Below are positions 1-10,016 of a DNA stretch of 44,885 nt, one piece after another. The stretch comes from Thermoleophilia bacterium (GTDB lineage: Bacteria; Actinomycetota; Thermoleophilia; Gaiellales; JAICJC01). The stretch lies in contig JAICJC010000011.1 of the NCBI GenBank assembly GCA_025928655.1, positions 1 through 44,885 of the forward strand, read 5' to 3'. Under the pieces are notes generated by a model. It saw nothing but the letters and a program-made list of their open reading frames with translations, did no database searches and was not told the DNA's origin. Position numbers and translations under genes: made by a program. How positions within the stretch are numbered: position 1 is the first letter of the stretch; every line of letters begins with the position of its first letter.

Positions 1-1
1 C

Positions 2-544
2 CACCTGGACGAGACCTACGAGGGTGTCATCCTCGTCGGCGGCTTCTCGAAGGCCTACTCGTCGCTGGCCGCGTTCATCGCCTGCCCGACGCCGCTCAAG
101 GAGATGCTGAAGACGGCTGCGCCGCCGTACCTCTACTCCGGCCCGCCTCCGGTCGCGTCGCTCGCGACCACGCTGGCCGGCTTCGACGTGAACGAGCGCC
201 GCGGCGACGAGCTGCGCCGCCTGCTCTACGAGCGCACCGGCCGCGTCCTCGACGCCTCGCGCCGGTTCGGCATCCGGACGCTCAACCGCTCCGGCTTCCC
301 GATCATCGAGGTCCCGCTCAGCGACCACCGCGACATCGGGTCGGTCGGCCGCTTCCTGTTCTCGAACGGCATCTACGTGACGCTGGCCGCCTACCCGCTC
401 GTGCCCAAGGACGAGGTCGGGTTCCGGATCCAGGTCACCGCCGCCAACGGCGACGACGAGATCGACGAGCTGATCGACGTCCTCGGCCGGCTGGCGCAGC
501 GCTTCGAGCTGCAGCGCCCGGACGATCTGCGGGAGGCCGCGTGA
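2..544 (+). CDS. PLP-dependent aminotransferase / AONS-like acyltransferase, C-terminal part
   Basis: Only the C-terminal 180 residues are present; the gene enters from the left edge in frame 2. The start GGFSKAYSS looks like the PLP-lysine loop of fold-type I enzymes, with K as the Schiff-base lysine. The small domain follows, ending in an [14 protein letters not shown] segment typical of the alpha-oxoamine synthase group (8-amino-7-oxononanoate synthase, glycine C-acetyltransferase, serine palmitoyltransferase-like). These enzymes condense an acyl thioester with an amino acid, but substrate choice cannot be read without the N-terminal half. The stop overlaps the GTG start of the next gene by 4 bp (GTGA), so the two are probably translationally coupled. 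Family confidence is good; the exact activity is unknown. Confidence 0.8.
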   Translation, partial: HLDETYEGVILVGGFSKAYSSLAAFIACPTPLKEMLKTAAPPYLYSGPPPVASLATTLAGFDVNERRGDELRRLLYERTGRVLDASRRFGIRTLNRSGFPIIEVPLSDHRDIGSVGRFLFSNGIYVTLAAYPLVPKDEVGFRIQVTAANGDDEIDELIDVLGRLAQRFELQRPDDLREAA

Positions 545-3500
545 GCCGCCTCACCCAGGCCGCCCGCGCCGCCCTGTGGCCGCTCTCGCCGCGCACCGTC
601 TGGCTGTGGTACCTGCTGGCCGGCTCGTTCTTCACCTACCTCTACGCGGTCGTGCCCGAGTTCCAGCGCGGCAGCGCGATCCACGGGCCGATCATCAACG
701 CCCTCGGCATCTCCGGTGTGGCCGCCATCCTGGCCGGCATGCGCATGCACCGCCCCAGGGCGATCGTGGCCTGGAGCCTCCTCGCCCTCGGCCAGACGCT
801 CTACCTGGTGGGCGACTTCTACACCTACAGCCTGCCCAGCCTGTTCGGCCTCAACGTCGGGTTCCCCTCGCCCGGCGACGCGCTCTACCTCACCGTCTAC
901 CCGGCGCTGATGGCCGGCCTGTTCCTGCTCGTGCGGCGGCGCAACCCGCGCACCGACCGGGCCGGCGCCATCGACTCGCTCATCCTCACGCTGGGCATCG
1001 CCTTGCTCTCGTGGGTCTTCCTGATCGCCCCGAACATCCAGCTCGGCGGCAACTGGCTGCCCGAGGCCGTCTCGATCGCCTACCCGGTGGGCGACATCCT
1101 CCTGCTCGCCGCCACGATCCGGCTCGCGGTCGGCCGCGGCGTCCGCGCACCGGCCTTCTACCTGCTCGCCGGCAGCATCGTCTGCCTCCTGACGACCGAC
1201 TCGATCTACAACCGCATGCTGCTCGACGGCACCTACAACGGCCAGGTGTTCCTCGATGTCGGCTGGATCTTCTACTACCTGCTCTGGGGCGCCTCCGCGC
1301 TGCATCCGTCGATGCGCACGCTCGAGCAGCCGGCGGAGGGCCGCACCCGGCTGACGCCCGTGCGCCTCGGATTCCTGTGCGTGGCCGTTCTGATCGCGCC
1401 GGGCATCCGCCTCTTCCAGGAGTGGGACAACACCGACGTGATCGTCGTGATCATCGCCTCCATCATCATGTTCATGTTCGTGCTCGCCCGCATGTCCGGC
1501 CTCGTGCGCCAGGAGGAGCGCGCGGTCGCCCGCCAGCGCGCCCTGCGCCGCGCGGGCGTCGCCCTGGTCGGCGCCGCCGACATCGACCAGATGGAGGATG
1601 CCGCCACCGCCGCCGTGCGCGAGCTCGCCGGCGCCGCCGCCGACGCCCGTCTCATCAGCCTGCACGAGGATCGCGCCGAGGACGCCGTCTCCCCCGCCGC
1701 GCGCGCGTGGATCACCGCCGCCGGGTCGGTCGACGGCCCGCCGGTGCGGTGGATCGACGTCCCCCGCGAGCTGCTCGAGGAGCTCGGCCTGGCCCCCGAG
1801 TCGAACTACGCCCTGATCGGCCTGGCCGGCCGCGCCGCCGGCAGCGCCTTCCTGCTCGTCGGCCTCCCCGGCGGCCACGGAAGCGAGATGAGTGGGGCGC
1901 TCGAGACCCTGTCGACCCAGATGTCGCTCGCGATCGAGGGCGCGCTGCTGGCCGAAGATCTGCACCGCCGCCGCAGCGAGGCCCGCTTCCGCGCCCTGCT
2001 CGAGCACTCGAGCGACCTGATCGCCGTGCTCGACCGCACCGGCATGATCGTGTACGAGAGCCCGGCCATCGAGGAGGTGCTCGGCTACAGGGTCGAGGAC
2101 GTCGTGGGCACGCACTTCGACCTGCTGGTGCGCCCGAGCGACCGCGCCCGCCTGATGCAGGTGGTCGAGAGCGCCGACGCCGGCGTCGGCACGTCCGGCA
2201 TGATCGAGTGCAGCCTGCGCAGCCGCACCGGCGAGTGGCTCCAGTTCGAGATCCACCACCGCAACCTGCTGTCCGAGGAGTCGGTGCAGGGGATCGTCCT
2301 CAACTGCCGCGACATCAGCGAGCGCAAGCTGTACGAGGACCAGCTCGCCCACCAGGCCTTCCACGACCCCGTCACGGGTCTCGCCAACCGCGCGCTCTTT
2401 GCCGACCGCGTCGGCCACGCGCTCGCCCGCGCCTCCCGCGAGGAGTCGACCGTCGGCGTCATCTTCATCGACCTCGACGACTTCAAGACCATCAACGACA
2501 GCCTCGGCCACGCCTCCGGCGACGCCGTCCTGCAGGAGGTCGCGCACCGGCTGCGGGCGGCCGTGCGCCCGACCGACACCGTCGCGCGCTTCGGCGGCGA
2601 CGAGTTCGCCGTCCTGGTCGAAGAGGTGCAGCGCTCGCAGGAGGCCGTCGACGTCGCCGAGCGCGTGCTCGAGGGCCTGGGCGAGCCGATCGACATGGGC
2701 GAGAAGGAGCTGATCGTCAACGCCAGCATCGGCCTGTGCCTGACCAGCGACGGCGCCGCCGACGCGGCCGACCTGCTCCGCAACGCCGACGTCGCGATGT
2801 ACATGGCCAAGCGCGAGAGCAAGGGCGGCTACCGCGTCTTCGAGCCCGACATGCACCGCGAGGTGGTCGAGCGGCTCGAGCTGCGGGCCGACCTCCAGCG
2901 TGCGCTCGACACGGGCCAGCTCGAGGTGCACTACCAGCCCGTGATCCGCCTGACCGGCGACACCATCTACGGCTTCGAGGCGCTGCTGCGCTGGCACCAT
3001 CCCACGCGCGGCTCGATCCCCCCGGCGCAGTTCATCCCGCTGGCCGAGGACACCGGGCTGATCGTTCCGATCGGGCGCTGGACGCTCAACCAGGCCTGTC
3101 GCCAGGGCGCGGAGCTGCACGAGGGCCTGGGGCCGGACGAGGGGCTCGCCATCAGCGTCAACCTGTCCGTGAAGCAGCTCCAGTCCGACTCGATCATCGA
3201 CGACGTCCGCCAGGCGCTCGAGACCTCGGGCCTGCACCCGTCGCATCTCGTGCTCGAGATCACCGAGACCGTGATGATGGCCGACATGGACCTTGCCGTC
3301 AATCGGCTGAACGCGCTCAAGTCGCTCGGCATCAAGCTGGCGATGGACGACTTCGGCACGGGCTACTCGTCGCTCAGCTACCTGAGCCGGCTGCCGGTCG
3401 ACATCCTGAAGATGGACCGCTCGTTCCTCACGTCCGGTGACGCCGTCTCGCCGCTGCCGCAGGCGATCGTCCGGATCGGCGAGACGCTCGACCTGGAGGT

Positions 3501-3672
3501 CGTGGCGGAGGGCATCGAGCAGCCGAACCAGGCCTCGCACCTGCGCGAGCTCGGCTGCGAGCTGGGCCAGGGCTTCCTGTACGCGAAGGCAATGGGGCCG
3601 GTCGACCTGGTGGAGTACCTGCGCCGCGCGCGCGAGTCGGCCGAGCCCGAGGCTCGTGCCGATGCAGCATAG
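541..3672 (+). CDS. Membrane GAF-PAS-GGDEF-EAL cyclic-di-GMP signalling protein
   Basis: A 1043-residue protein with GTG start at 541. Residues 1 to about 320 contain roughly eight hydrophobic segments (membrane sensor), then a GAF-like region (about 335-475), a PAS domain (about 478-605, starting [14 protein letters not shown]), GGDEF (about 610-775) and EAL (about 790-1030). The GGDEF motif is intact (residues 685-689), with an intact RxxD inhibitory site (R676, D679) five residues upstream. EAL is intact (E813-A-L815) and the DDFG motif is at 936-939, so both diguanylate cyclase and phosphodiesterase activity are possible. It overlaps the upstream PLP enzyme by 4 bp and the downstream MFS gene by 11 bp, which suggests one operon. 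Which activity dominates cannot be told from sequence. Confidence 0.96.
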   Translation: MSRLTQAARAALWPLSPRTVWLWYLLAGSFFTYLYAVVPEFQRGSAIHGPIINALGISGVAAILAGMRMHRPRAIVAWSLLALGQTLYLVGDFYTYSLPSLFGLNVGFPSPGDALYLTVYPALMAGLFLLVRRRNPRTDRAGAIDSLILTLGIALLSWVFLIAPNIQLGGNWLPEAVSIAYPVGDILLLAATIRLAVGRGVRAPAFYLLAGSIVCLLTTDSIYNRMLLDGTYNGQVFLDVGWIFYYLLWGASALHPSMRTLEQPAEGRTRLTPVRLGFLCVAVLIAPGIRLFQEWDNTDVIVVIIASIIMFMFVLARMSGLVRQEERAVARQRALRRAGVALVGAADIDQMEDAATAAVRELAGAAADARLISLHEDRAEDAVSPAARAWITAAGSVDGPPVRWIDVPRELLEELGLAPESNYALIGLAGRAAGSAFLLVGLPGGHGSEMSGALETLSTQMSLAIEGALLAEDLHRRRSEARFRALLEHSSDLIAVLDRTGMIVYESPAIEEVLGYRVEDVVGTHFDLLVRPSDRARLMQVVESADAGVGTSGMIECSLRSRTGEWLQFEIHHRNLLSEESVQGIVLNCRDISERKLYEDQLAHQAFHDPVTGLANRALFADRVGHALARASREESTVGVIFIDLDDFKTINDSLGHASGDAVLQEVAHRLRAAVRPTDTVARFGGDEFAVLVEEVQRSQEAVDVAERVLEGLGEPIDMGEKELIVNASIGLCLTSDGAADAADLLRNADVAMYMAKRESKGGYRVFEPDMHREVVERLELRADLQRALDTGQLEVHYQPVIRLTGDTIYGFEALLRWHHPTRGSIPPAQFIPLAEDTGLIVPIGRWTLNQACRQGAELHEGLGPDEGLAISVNLSVKQLQSDSIIDDVRQALETSGLHPSHLVLEITETVMMADMDLAVNRLNALKSLGIKLAMDDFGTGYSSLSYLSRLPVDILKMDRSFLTSGDAVSPLPQAIVRIGETLDLEVVAEGIEQPNQASHLRELGCELGQGFLYAKAMGPVDLVEYLRRARESAEPEARADAA

Positions 3673-5041
3673 TTACGACGCGCTCGACCGCCCCGGCGGG
3701 TACACGCGGCTGAACCTGCTCGCGCCGCTGCGGCACCGGGACTTCCGCCTGCTGTGGTCGGGCATGACGGTGTCGCTGCTCGGCGACGGGATCTTCCTGG
3801 TCGCGATGGCCTGGCAGGTGTACGCGGTCTGGAACGCGCCGGCGGCGCTCTCCATGGTCGGGATCGCCATGACGGTGCCGACGATCGTCTGCCTGCTCCC
3901 GGGCGGCGTCGTTAGCGACCGGCTCAGCCGGCGCGGGATCATGCTCGCCGCCGACGCCGTGCGCGCGGTCGCGATCGCGGTCCTGGCCGGCCTCTCGATC
4001 ACCGGCCGGATCGAGGTGTGGGAGATCGCCGCGCTGGCGATGGTGTACGGCGCCGGCACGGCGTTCTTCACGCCGGCGTTCGAGGCGCTCGTGCCCGACA
4101 TCCTGCCCTCGTCTGACCTGCCCGCGGCCAACTCGCTCGACCAGTTCGTGCGCCCGATCGCGCTGCGTCTGGCCGGCCCGGCGGTCGGCGGCTGGCTGAT
4201 CGCCGCCTTCGGGCCGGGGGTCGCGTTCGCCGCCGACGCCGCCTCCTTCATCGCCGCCGGGGCCGCGGTCATGGCGATGCGCCCCGTGGCGCGCCACGCC
4301 CCCGAGGGGCTCTCGGTGATGGCGGACATCCGCGGCGGCCTGCGCTTCATCCGCGGCCGCACCTGGATCTGGGGCACGCTCGTGTCCGCAGCCTTCGCCT
4401 ACCTGCTCTTCCTCGGCCCCACCGAGGTGCTGCTGCCGTACATCGTCAAGAACGGCCTGCACGGCTCCGCCGGGATGCTCGGCGCCGTCTTCGCCGCCGG
4501 CGGGATCGGCTCGATCGGTGCCGCCGTGCTGATGGGCCAGCGAGCGCAGCCGCGGCGCCAGGTGACGTTCATCTACGTCGTGTGGACGCTCGCGACCCTC
4601 GCGGTCGCCGGCTACGGCCTGGCCACCGCGACGTGGCAGCTCGTCGTCGCCTGCCTGCTCTTCAACGCGCTGGAGACGGCCGGGACGATCGTGTGGGCGA
4701 CCCTGAAGCAGCGGCACGTGCCCGCCTCGATGCTCGGCCGCGTCTCGAGCCTCGACTGGCTCATCTCGATCGGCCTCCTGCCGCTCTCATTCGCGCTGAC
4801 GGCGCCGGTGACCGAGATGATCGGCGCCCGCCTGACACTGGTCGGCGCCGGCGTCGGCGGTGCCGTCATCACGCTCGCCGCGCTCTTCCTTCCGGGGATG
4901 CGCGACGTCGAGCGGGAGGAGCCGCCGGCCGAGGCGCCCCCCGTGGCCGGCCTGCCGGTGGACGTCGTGATCGTCGCGACCGTCCTGCACCAGGCGCCCA
5001 CGGGGGCGCCGGTTGCCGCGGCCCGTCGCATCCATCCGTGA
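3662..5041 (+). CDS. MFS transporter (MFS_3 / EntS-like exporter)
   Basis: A 459-residue, 12-TM major facilitator protein. The N-terminal signature [12 protein letters not shown] followed by SLLGDGIF is characteristic of the MFS_3 (enterobactin exporter/transmembrane secretion effector) group. The chosen ATG at 3662 overlaps the last codons of the GGDEF-EAL gene in another frame. The open frame extends upstream to 3437, but that part lies inside conserved EAL sequence. The protein probably exports a small molecule by proton antiport. Being last in an operon with a PLP acyltransferase-type enzyme, it could export that pathway's product; this is inference only. Confidence 0.9.
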   Translation: MQHSYDALDRPGGYTRLNLLAPLRHRDFRLLWSGMTVSLLGDGIFLVAMAWQVYAVWNAPAALSMVGIAMTVPTIVCLLPGGVVSDRLSRRGIMLAADAVRAVAIAVLAGLSITGRIEVWEIAALAMVYGAGTAFFTPAFEALVPDILPSSDLPAANSLDQFVRPIALRLAGPAVGGWLIAAFGPGVAFAADAASFIAAGAAVMAMRPVARHAPEGLSVMADIRGGLRFIRGRTWIWGTLVSAAFAYLLFLGPTEVLLPYIVKNGLHGSAGMLGAVFAAGGIGSIGAAVLMGQRAQPRRQVTFIYVVWTLATLAVAGYGLATATWQLVVACLLFNALETAGTIVWATLKQRHVPASMLGRVSSLDWLISIGLLPLSFALTAPVTEMIGARLTLVGAGVGGAVITLAALFLPGMRDVEREEPPAEAPPVAGLPVDVVIVATVLHQAPTGAPVAAARRIHP

Positions 5042-5047
5042 TACCGT
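5042..5047 (+). promoter_or_regulatory. -10 box for leaderless start at 5056
   Basis: TACCGT lies 8 nt before the ATG at 5056, the spacing expected when transcription begins at the start codon. No good -35 box is visible. It lies immediately after the MFS stop codon. Confidence 0.4.
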
Positions 5048-5055
5048 CGCCCCCG

Positions 5056-5211
5056 ATGGAGGGGAACTGGATGCTGGGCGCCGCCGCCCTGCTCGTCGTC
5101 GGCGCCGCAGCAGCGGGCAATTCGTTCGCCGTCGCCCTGGGGGTCTGGGCGATGGGCATCGCGTGGATCGTCGTCGGCGTGCTGCTCGGCGCCCGCCGTC
5201 ACATGGGCTGA
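5056..5211 (+). CDS. Small two-segment membrane protein
   Basis: A 51-residue hydrophobic protein with two likely membrane helices (about residues 6-23 and 27-45) and a basic tail (ARRHMG). Two starts compete. ATG 5056 has a TACCGT box 8 nt upstream (leaderless). ATG 5071 (46 residues) has a Shine-Dalgarno-like GGAGGGG 6 nt upstream. It is not a recognised family. It sits 14 bp after the MFS stop and 16 bp before the cupin gene, so it may belong to either unit. Confidence 0.55.
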   Translation: MEGNWMLGAAALLVVGAAAAGNSFAVALGVWAMGIAWIVVGVLLGARRHMG

Positions 5212-5227
5212 GCGCGGTCGTGGGCAC

Positions 5228-5860
5228 ATGAGCGGCTACGCCGTCGCCCGCCTCGAGGACATCGAGGAGATCCGTGACGGCCTGGCGTGCCGTCCTGTGC
5301 GACACCACTTCGGCCTGACGTCGTTCGGCGTCAACACGTGGACGGGCGTCGCCGTCGGCGACCGGATCCTGAACGAGCACGACGAGGCCGACGACGCGGA
5401 GGAGCTCTACCTCGTGCACACCGGCCGGGCGACGTTCGAGCTCGACGGCGAGCAGGTCGGAGCTCCCGCCGGCACCTTCGTCTTCGCCCCGCCCGGAGTC
5501 AGGCGCACGGCGTTTGCCGAGGAGCCCGGCACCACGATCCTCGTCGTCGGCGGCAGGCCGGGCGAGGCGTGGCAGCCGGACGGCTGGGAGCTGTGGGCGC
5601 CGGTGGCGCCGCTCTTCTCGGCCGGCCGTTTCGCGGAGGCGGCCGAACGCAGCCGGGAGCTCGCCGCGGCAAACCCGGGCCTGCCGATGCTCCGCTACAT
5701 GCTGGCGCGGTGCGAGCTCGAGCGGGGCGACACGGCCGAGGCCATCGAGCAGCTCCGCGCGGCGCTCGTCACGAACCGCATGCGCGTGATCGCGGGCAAG
5801 GATCCCGGGCTCGACTCGATCCGGGACGATCCCGCGTTCCGGGCGCTGCTTCGCTCGTAG
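5228..5860 (+). CDS. Cupin-TPR fusion protein
   Basis: A 210-residue protein. Residues about 35-120 form a cupin barrel (VHTGRATFELDG, PAGTFVFAPPGVRR), and residues about 128-185 look like TPR helices (AGRFAEAAERSRELAAANPG, MLARCELERGDTAEAIEQLRAAL). The cupin lacks the full His-rich metal motif, since the usual first motif is replaced by DEADDAEELYLVH, so metal binding is uncertain. The C-terminal DPGLDSIRDDPAFRALL is typical of TPR proteins of this type. It is probably cytosolic with a binding or regulatory role; no enzymatic activity is assigned. It is convergent with the next gene on the minus strand. Confidence 0.85.
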   Translation: MSGYAVARLEDIEEIRDGLACRPVRHHFGLTSFGVNTWTGVAVGDRILNEHDEADDAEELYLVHTGRATFELDGEQVGAPAGTFVFAPPGVRRTAFAEEPGTTILVVGGRPGEAWQPDGWELWAPVAPLFSAGRFAEAAERSRELAAANPGLPMLRYMLARCELERGDTAEAIEQLRAALVTNRMRVIAGKDPGLDSIRDDPAFRALLRS

Positions 5861-5900
5861 CGTCCTTGCCGGCCGATCCGGCGGCCGCAATGGGTACCCC

Positions 5901-7535
5901 TCAGGTCGCGCACGCCGACGTGTCGCTCGCCGCCGCGGCCGCCATGGCTGCGAGCGTCGGCTCGAACTCCAGCGTGAGCTCGCCGGCGCGCGGCGTCTCG
6001 ATGTGCGTCATCCCGGCCGCCGCCGGCCCGATGCACACGTCCCGCTGGTCGGTCGACCAGTACGGGCTGAAGCTCATCCGCAGCTCGTAGCCGCCGGGGG
6101 CGGGGAGCCACAGCCGGACGCGCGCGTCGCCCAGTTCCAGCACGCGCGCGCCCGGTACGGGCTCGTCCGCCGTCAGGATCGGGGTGGGGTGGGGCAGCGC
6201 GAAGGCCGTCCAGTGCGGCAATGACGCCACCAGCCGCAGCCCCGAGCGGCCCGACTGCAGCAGGCGCGCCTCGGCGTGCGCGCTGTAGTCGAGCGGCGCG
6301 CGCGGCAGCAGCACGTAGCGGACGCCGACCCGTCGCAGCCAGGTGCGGTACGCCCTCCCGGTGATCGCCGGCCGGTACAGCACCTCGTTCTGGGGAAAGT
6401 CGTCCTGCCGGTACCACCCGCGCGCGAGGGCGATCCGGCGCCGGGCGAGGTAGAACGCCTCCCAGTGCCCGGCCGTGGCGACGACCTCGGTGCGGTACTG
6501 GAGGCTGCGGCGCGCGTCGAGGAACCGCACCGCCGGGCGCCAGAACGGCGCCGCCGTGGCCGGGTCGGACCAGGCCGAGTAGGCGTTGCGCACCGCCGGC
6601 CCCAGCTGGAGCGCGAGGGCCAGCGCGAGCACCGGCACGAGCACCGTCCACGATCGCCGCCGGCCCACGTTCGCGGCCAGCCACAGGAGCGGGACGCCGG
6701 CCGTCGTGAAGAGCCGGGTCGCGTTGGAGCCGACGGGGCCGTGGACGGCGAACGCCGCCACGTTCAGGACGAGGTAGGCGGCGAAGACCATGCGCAATCC
6801 GCGGGCGCGCGGGCTCTTCGCGGTCAGGTAGAGACCGGCCCCCGAGAAGGCCGCGACGACGAGCAGGTCGCTCGGCTCGTAGGGATACCACCCGCCCGCC
6901 GGGAAGGCGCGCTCGATGGCGAGGCAGGCCACGCCCGTGGCCGCGAGGGCCGCGACGGCGAGCTTGTTGCGGCGGGCGATCCCGAGCGGGTTGCGGCTCC
7001 CCAGCACGTAGCCGGCGAGGACGACGGCGACCAGGCCGAACGCGAGCGGCGAGCAGCCGAGCGAGACGGCCATCGCGGCCCCGAACCCGATCCGCCGCCG
7101 GCGCTGGGCGCACGCGAGCGCGACGGCGCCCGCGGCGGCGCCGGCCAGGAACGGGAACGCTCCCGAGATGCAGCACGTCGCGGTCGCGGTCGCCGCCAGG
7201 GCGAGGCAGGGCGCGTTCGCCGCCCGGCCCCACTCGCGCCGCCCCACGGCGGCGACGGCGGCGGCCAGGGCGGCGGCCGACCCGACCGCCGTCGCCACCA
7301 CCCCGGCCACCGAGGCGACCGGGTAGAAGACGAGGCTGTAGCCGACGAAGTCGTAGCGGCCGTCGTACCAGTAGCTGTTCCACAGCCGGAAGCCGGCGTG
7401 CCGGAACGCCCACGTCATGAAGAGGTGGGCGGGCGTGTCGATGCCGGGCGGCCCGGCCGTCAGCAGGACGGCCGCGAGTAGCCCTGCGAAGACACCGCAG
7501 GCGAGCGGAAGCGCGAGGCGGTCGCGGCTCGGCAT
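5901..7535 (-). CDS. Multi-pass membrane protein, PTPS-related / GT-C-like
   Basis: A 544-residue protein with about ten hydrophobic segments in the first 330 residues, then a soluble C-terminal half rich in beta structure. An early acidic motif after the first helix (GIDTPAHLF), followed by WYDGRYDFVGYSLVFYPVA, resembles membrane proteins annotated as 6-pyruvoyl-tetrahydropterin synthase-related, which look like GT-C glycosyltransferases. The aspartate in that motif is where a GT-C catalytic Asp would lie. The likely role is transfer of a lipid-linked sugar outside the membrane, but this is weak inference. The ATG at 7535 is used; a TAGCCT box lies about 12 nt upstream. Confidence 0.75.
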   Translation of the reverse strand: MPSRDRLALPLACGVFAGLLAAVLLTAGPPGIDTPAHLFMTWAFRHAGFRLWNSYWYDGRYDFVGYSLVFYPVASVAGVVATAVGSAAALAAAVAAVGRREWGRAANAPCLALAATATATCCISGAFPFLAGAAAGAVALACAQRRRRIGFGAAMAVSLGCSPLAFGLVAVVLAGYVLGSRNPLGIARRNKLAVAALAATGVACLAIERAFPAGGWYPYEPSDLLVVAAFSGAGLYLTAKSPRARGLRMVFAAYLVLNVAAFAVHGPVGSNATRLFTTAGVPLLWLAANVGRRRSWTVLVPVLALALALQLGPAVRNAYSAWSDPATAAPFWRPAVRFLDARRSLQYRTEVVATAGHWEAFYLARRRIALARGWYRQDDFPQNEVLYRPAITGRAYRTWLRRVGVRYVLLPRAPLDYSAHAEARLLQSGRSGLRLVASLPHWTAFALPHPTPILTADEPVPGARVLELGDARVRLWLPAPGGYELRMSFSPYWSTDQRDVCIGPAAAGMTHIETPRAGELTLEFEPTLAAMAAAAASDTSACAT

Positions 7536-7575
7536 CGGTTCCGGCCCAGGCTAGGCCGCCCACATTGCGAGATTC

Positions 7576-8871
7576 CTAGCCGGCGATGCCGAGCGTGCGG
7601 TAGGCGTCGGCGTGCGCCTCGGCCACGACGCGCGCGAACGGCACGCCGAGCGCGCGCGCGAAGGCCTGATTGACCTGGGCCTTCGTGAACCGCATCGGCC
7701 CGCCGTACCGGCGGAAGGCCGCTCCCAGGCGCGCCAGGGCGGGCACGCCGCCGTGCTCGTCCATGATCACGCGGGTCATCACGAGCGCGTCCTCGTAGCA
7801 GACCTGGATCGCGCCGACGCTGGGGAGGCCCCAATCGGTCGCGCGCGTTCGCCAGACCCTCATGCTCGGGAACCGGTGGTGGGAGTAGTAGGCGGCCACG
7901 TCGCCGATCGCCATGCCCGATCCGTGCTCGGCCAGGTAGCTCGCCTCCTCGTACATGGCGATGCCCTCGAGCAGGCTGTGCGGGGCGCCGTCCAGCATCG
8001 GCCTCGTGACGACGTGCGTCAGCTCGTGCGCGACCATCGAATCCTGGTCGACCCCGGGCAGGTTCCGCCACTCCGGCAGGTCGACGTAGGCGAACGAGCT
8101 GTACTGGAACCCGGCCGGCGTCCGCACCTTCCCCAGGTCGACGTGTGCCAGGCGCTCGGCCTGCTTCCTCTGGTCGACGAGGAAGATGATGGGGCGCAGG
8201 CCGGCCTTGCCGCCGCCGTAGCGGGCGGCCAGTCCCGGCACCACCGACTCGGCCGTGTCGAGGATGTGCTGGGCCGCCTCGACGTCGGCGGGCTTCGCGT
8301 AGACGACGGTGACCCGCCGGCCGTTGATGAAGTACGGGTGGTGCAGCCAGGAGACCCCGTACGCCGCCAGGTCGGAGCGGTGCACGACGGAGACGTCGGC
8401 GCGGACCCGCCACGAGCTCTGCGCCTGCGTCAGCTGCAGCGTCCGCGGGCCGAGCGTCACCCACGCGCTGTAGGGGGCCGGCCCGAACCGGGCAAAGAGC
8501 GTCGCCCGCACCGTGACCCCGTCCTCGCCCGGCGTGATCTTCGGAGCTGCCACCTTGATCGCCTGGCTCGGCATCGAGTCGAGCCACAGCCACAGCTGGT
8601 CGAGCGAGTGCTGCTGGGCGGCGGTGCAGGCGTGGGCGTAGCCCTGCGCCTGGTCGTAGCGGTGGCCGGCCAGAGCCTTCAGATAGTCGACCGCGATCGG
8701 CCCGGCATCGGCCTCGGCGGGGACGCGCGCGCCTGCCGCCGGCGGCGTGCAGTGGGGCGGCCGCACCGGGGGCGGCCCGCCGCTCGACAGGCATCCGGAG
8801 CCGGCCCCGGCGAGGGCGGCGAGCGCGAGGACGACCAGGAGGGCGCGGGGGACAGGCGGACGAAACGGCAT
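7576..8871 (-). CDS. Lipoprotein with gluzincin (HExxH) metallopeptidase domain
   Basis: A 431-residue protein. The N-terminus is a lipoprotein signal with the lipid cysteine at C27 (AGAGSGC), so it should be anchored outside the membrane. The zinc-peptidase motif HELTH occupies residues 282-286, and a likely third ligand is E302 in LLEGIAMYEE, the gluzincin arrangement. Residues about 50-160 look like an NTF2/DUF4878-like accessory domain. I chose ATG 8871 because it places the signal peptide at the N-terminus; a longer frame to 8970 overlaps the divergent gene. Substrate is unknown. It is in line with the upstream-encoded membrane protein on the same strand, with 40 bp between them. Confidence 0.87.
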   Translation of the reverse strand: MPFRPPVPRALLVVLALAALAGAGSGCLSSGGPPPVRPPHCTPPAAGARVPAEADAGPIAVDYLKALAGHRYDQAQGYAHACTAAQQHSLDQLWLWLDSMPSQAIKVAAPKITPGEDGVTVRATLFARFGPAPYSAWVTLGPRTLQLTQAQSSWRVRADVSVVHRSDLAAYGVSWLHHPYFINGRRVTVVYAKPADVEAAQHILDTAESVVPGLAARYGGGKAGLRPIIFLVDQRKQAERLAHVDLGKVRTPAGFQYSSFAYVDLPEWRNLPGVDQDSMVAHELTHVVTRPMLDGAPHSLLEGIAMYEEASYLAEHGSGMAIGDVAAYYSHHRFPSMRVWRTRATDWGLPSVGAIQVCYEDALVMTRVIMDEHGGVPALARLGAAFRRYGGPMRFTKAQVNQAFARALGVPFARVVAEAHADAYRTLGIAG

Positions 8872-8938
8872 CCTCTTCCAATATCGGCACCGTTGCCGGA
8901 AGGTGAAGGTCTGTTGCCGGTGTAGGCTGGCGGCCGCG

Positions 8939-9982
8939 ATGGACGTGACGCACGAGGCGGTCTTCCGCACCCTGTCCGAGCTCGTGGAGCTGCACTCGCC
9001 GAGCGGCGTCGAGGGCGCCGTCGACGACTATCTGCTGGAGCGCCTGGGCGAGCGCGGGGCCGCAACGCGGGACGCCGCCGGCAACATCGTCCTGCGCGTG
9101 GAGGGCCGCGAGCCGGGGCCGCTGCGATCCGTGCTGGCGCACAAGGACGAGATCGGCGCGCTCGTGAAGCGCATCGGCGAGCACGGCGACCTGGCGGTGA
9201 GCAAGCTCGGCGGCTCCTTCCCGTGGATCTGGGGCGAGGGCCCGGTCGACGTGCTCGGCCGCCACCGCACCGTCACCGGCGTGCTCTCATTCGGCGCCCG
9301 GCATGTCTCGGACGAGTCCGACCACAAGCGCCAGCAGACCGAGGCCGCGCTCCGCTGGCGCGACGCGTGGGTCGAGACGAAGCTCTCGCCGGAGGAGCTC
9401 GCCGAGGCAGGCGTGCGGCCCGGCTCGCGGGTCGTGCCGAGCGCCGCCCGCAAGCGGCCGGTCCGGCTCGGGAGCGACGGCGAGTACGTGGCGTCCTACG
9501 CGATCGACGACAAGGGTGCCGTCGCGGGCCTGCTCGAGCTGGCCGCGCGCGTGAAGACGCCGCCGCATCCGGTCGAGCTCGTCTTCACTGCGCGCGAGGA
9601 GATCGGCTGCCACGGCGCCAAGTGGTACGCGAGCCGCACCGACGCCGAGGCTGCCGTCGCCTTCGAGGTGACCCCCGTCGCCAAGGAGTACCGCACCGGC
9701 CCCGGGCCCGACCCGGTGCTCGTGACCGCCGACGCGCACGGGCCGCTCGAGGACACCCTGAACGCCGAGCTCGAGGACGCGGCCGCCGCGGCCGGCGTGA
9801 ACCTGCGCTACGCCGCCCTCTCCGGGTTCGGCTCGGACGCGACCGCCGCGCTCACGTTCGGGATGATCGCGCGCACCGCCTGCCTCGCCTTCGCCACCGA
9901 GAACACGCACGGTTTCGAGATCGCCCACCTCGGCGGGATCGTCGCGTGCGTGGACGTGCTGGAGCGCTGGCTGGCCGGCTGA
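8939..9982 (+). CDS. M42-family metallo-aminopeptidase-like protein
   Basis: A 347-residue protein matching M42 (PepA/FrvX/TET-type) peptidases. It has LHSPSGVEGAVDDYL at the N-terminus, the first metal-ligand motif as AHKDEIG (usually AHxDEIG), YAIDDKGAV for the bridging Asp, TAREEIGCHG for the catalytic Glu and neighbouring ligand, and ENTHGFEIAHL for the C-terminal His. The Asp ligand usually found in a DVT-like motif is Glu here (AFEVTP). This is probably a cytosolic peptidase forming large oligomers, or a related amidase. The start is ATG 8939; a TAGGCT box lies 10 nt upstream. The 67-bp gap to the divergent lipoprotein must hold both promoters. Confidence 0.88.
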   Translation: MDVTHEAVFRTLSELVELHSPSGVEGAVDDYLLERLGERGAATRDAAGNIVLRVEGREPGPLRSVLAHKDEIGALVKRIGEHGDLAVSKLGGSFPWIWGEGPVDVLGRHRTVTGVLSFGARHVSDESDHKRQQTEAALRWRDAWVETKLSPEELAEAGVRPGSRVVPSAARKRPVRLGSDGEYVASYAIDDKGAVAGLLELAARVKTPPHPVELVFTAREEIGCHGAKWYASRTDAEAAVAFEVTPVAKEYRTGPGPDPVLVTADAHGPLEDTLNAELEDAAAAAGVNLRYAALSGFGSDATAALTFGMIARTACLAFATENTHGFEIAHLGGIVACVDVLERWLAG

Positions 9983-10016
9983 CGGGGCGCATGGCCTCGT
10001 CTAACATGCGGGCCGC

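Noticed and set aside
391..3540. Very long minus-strand open frame opposite the GGDEF-EAL gene
   Set aside because: Antisense shadow in GC-rich coding DNA; its translation is low-complexity Arg/Ala/Asp-rich and matches nothing, while the plus strand has full domain motifs.
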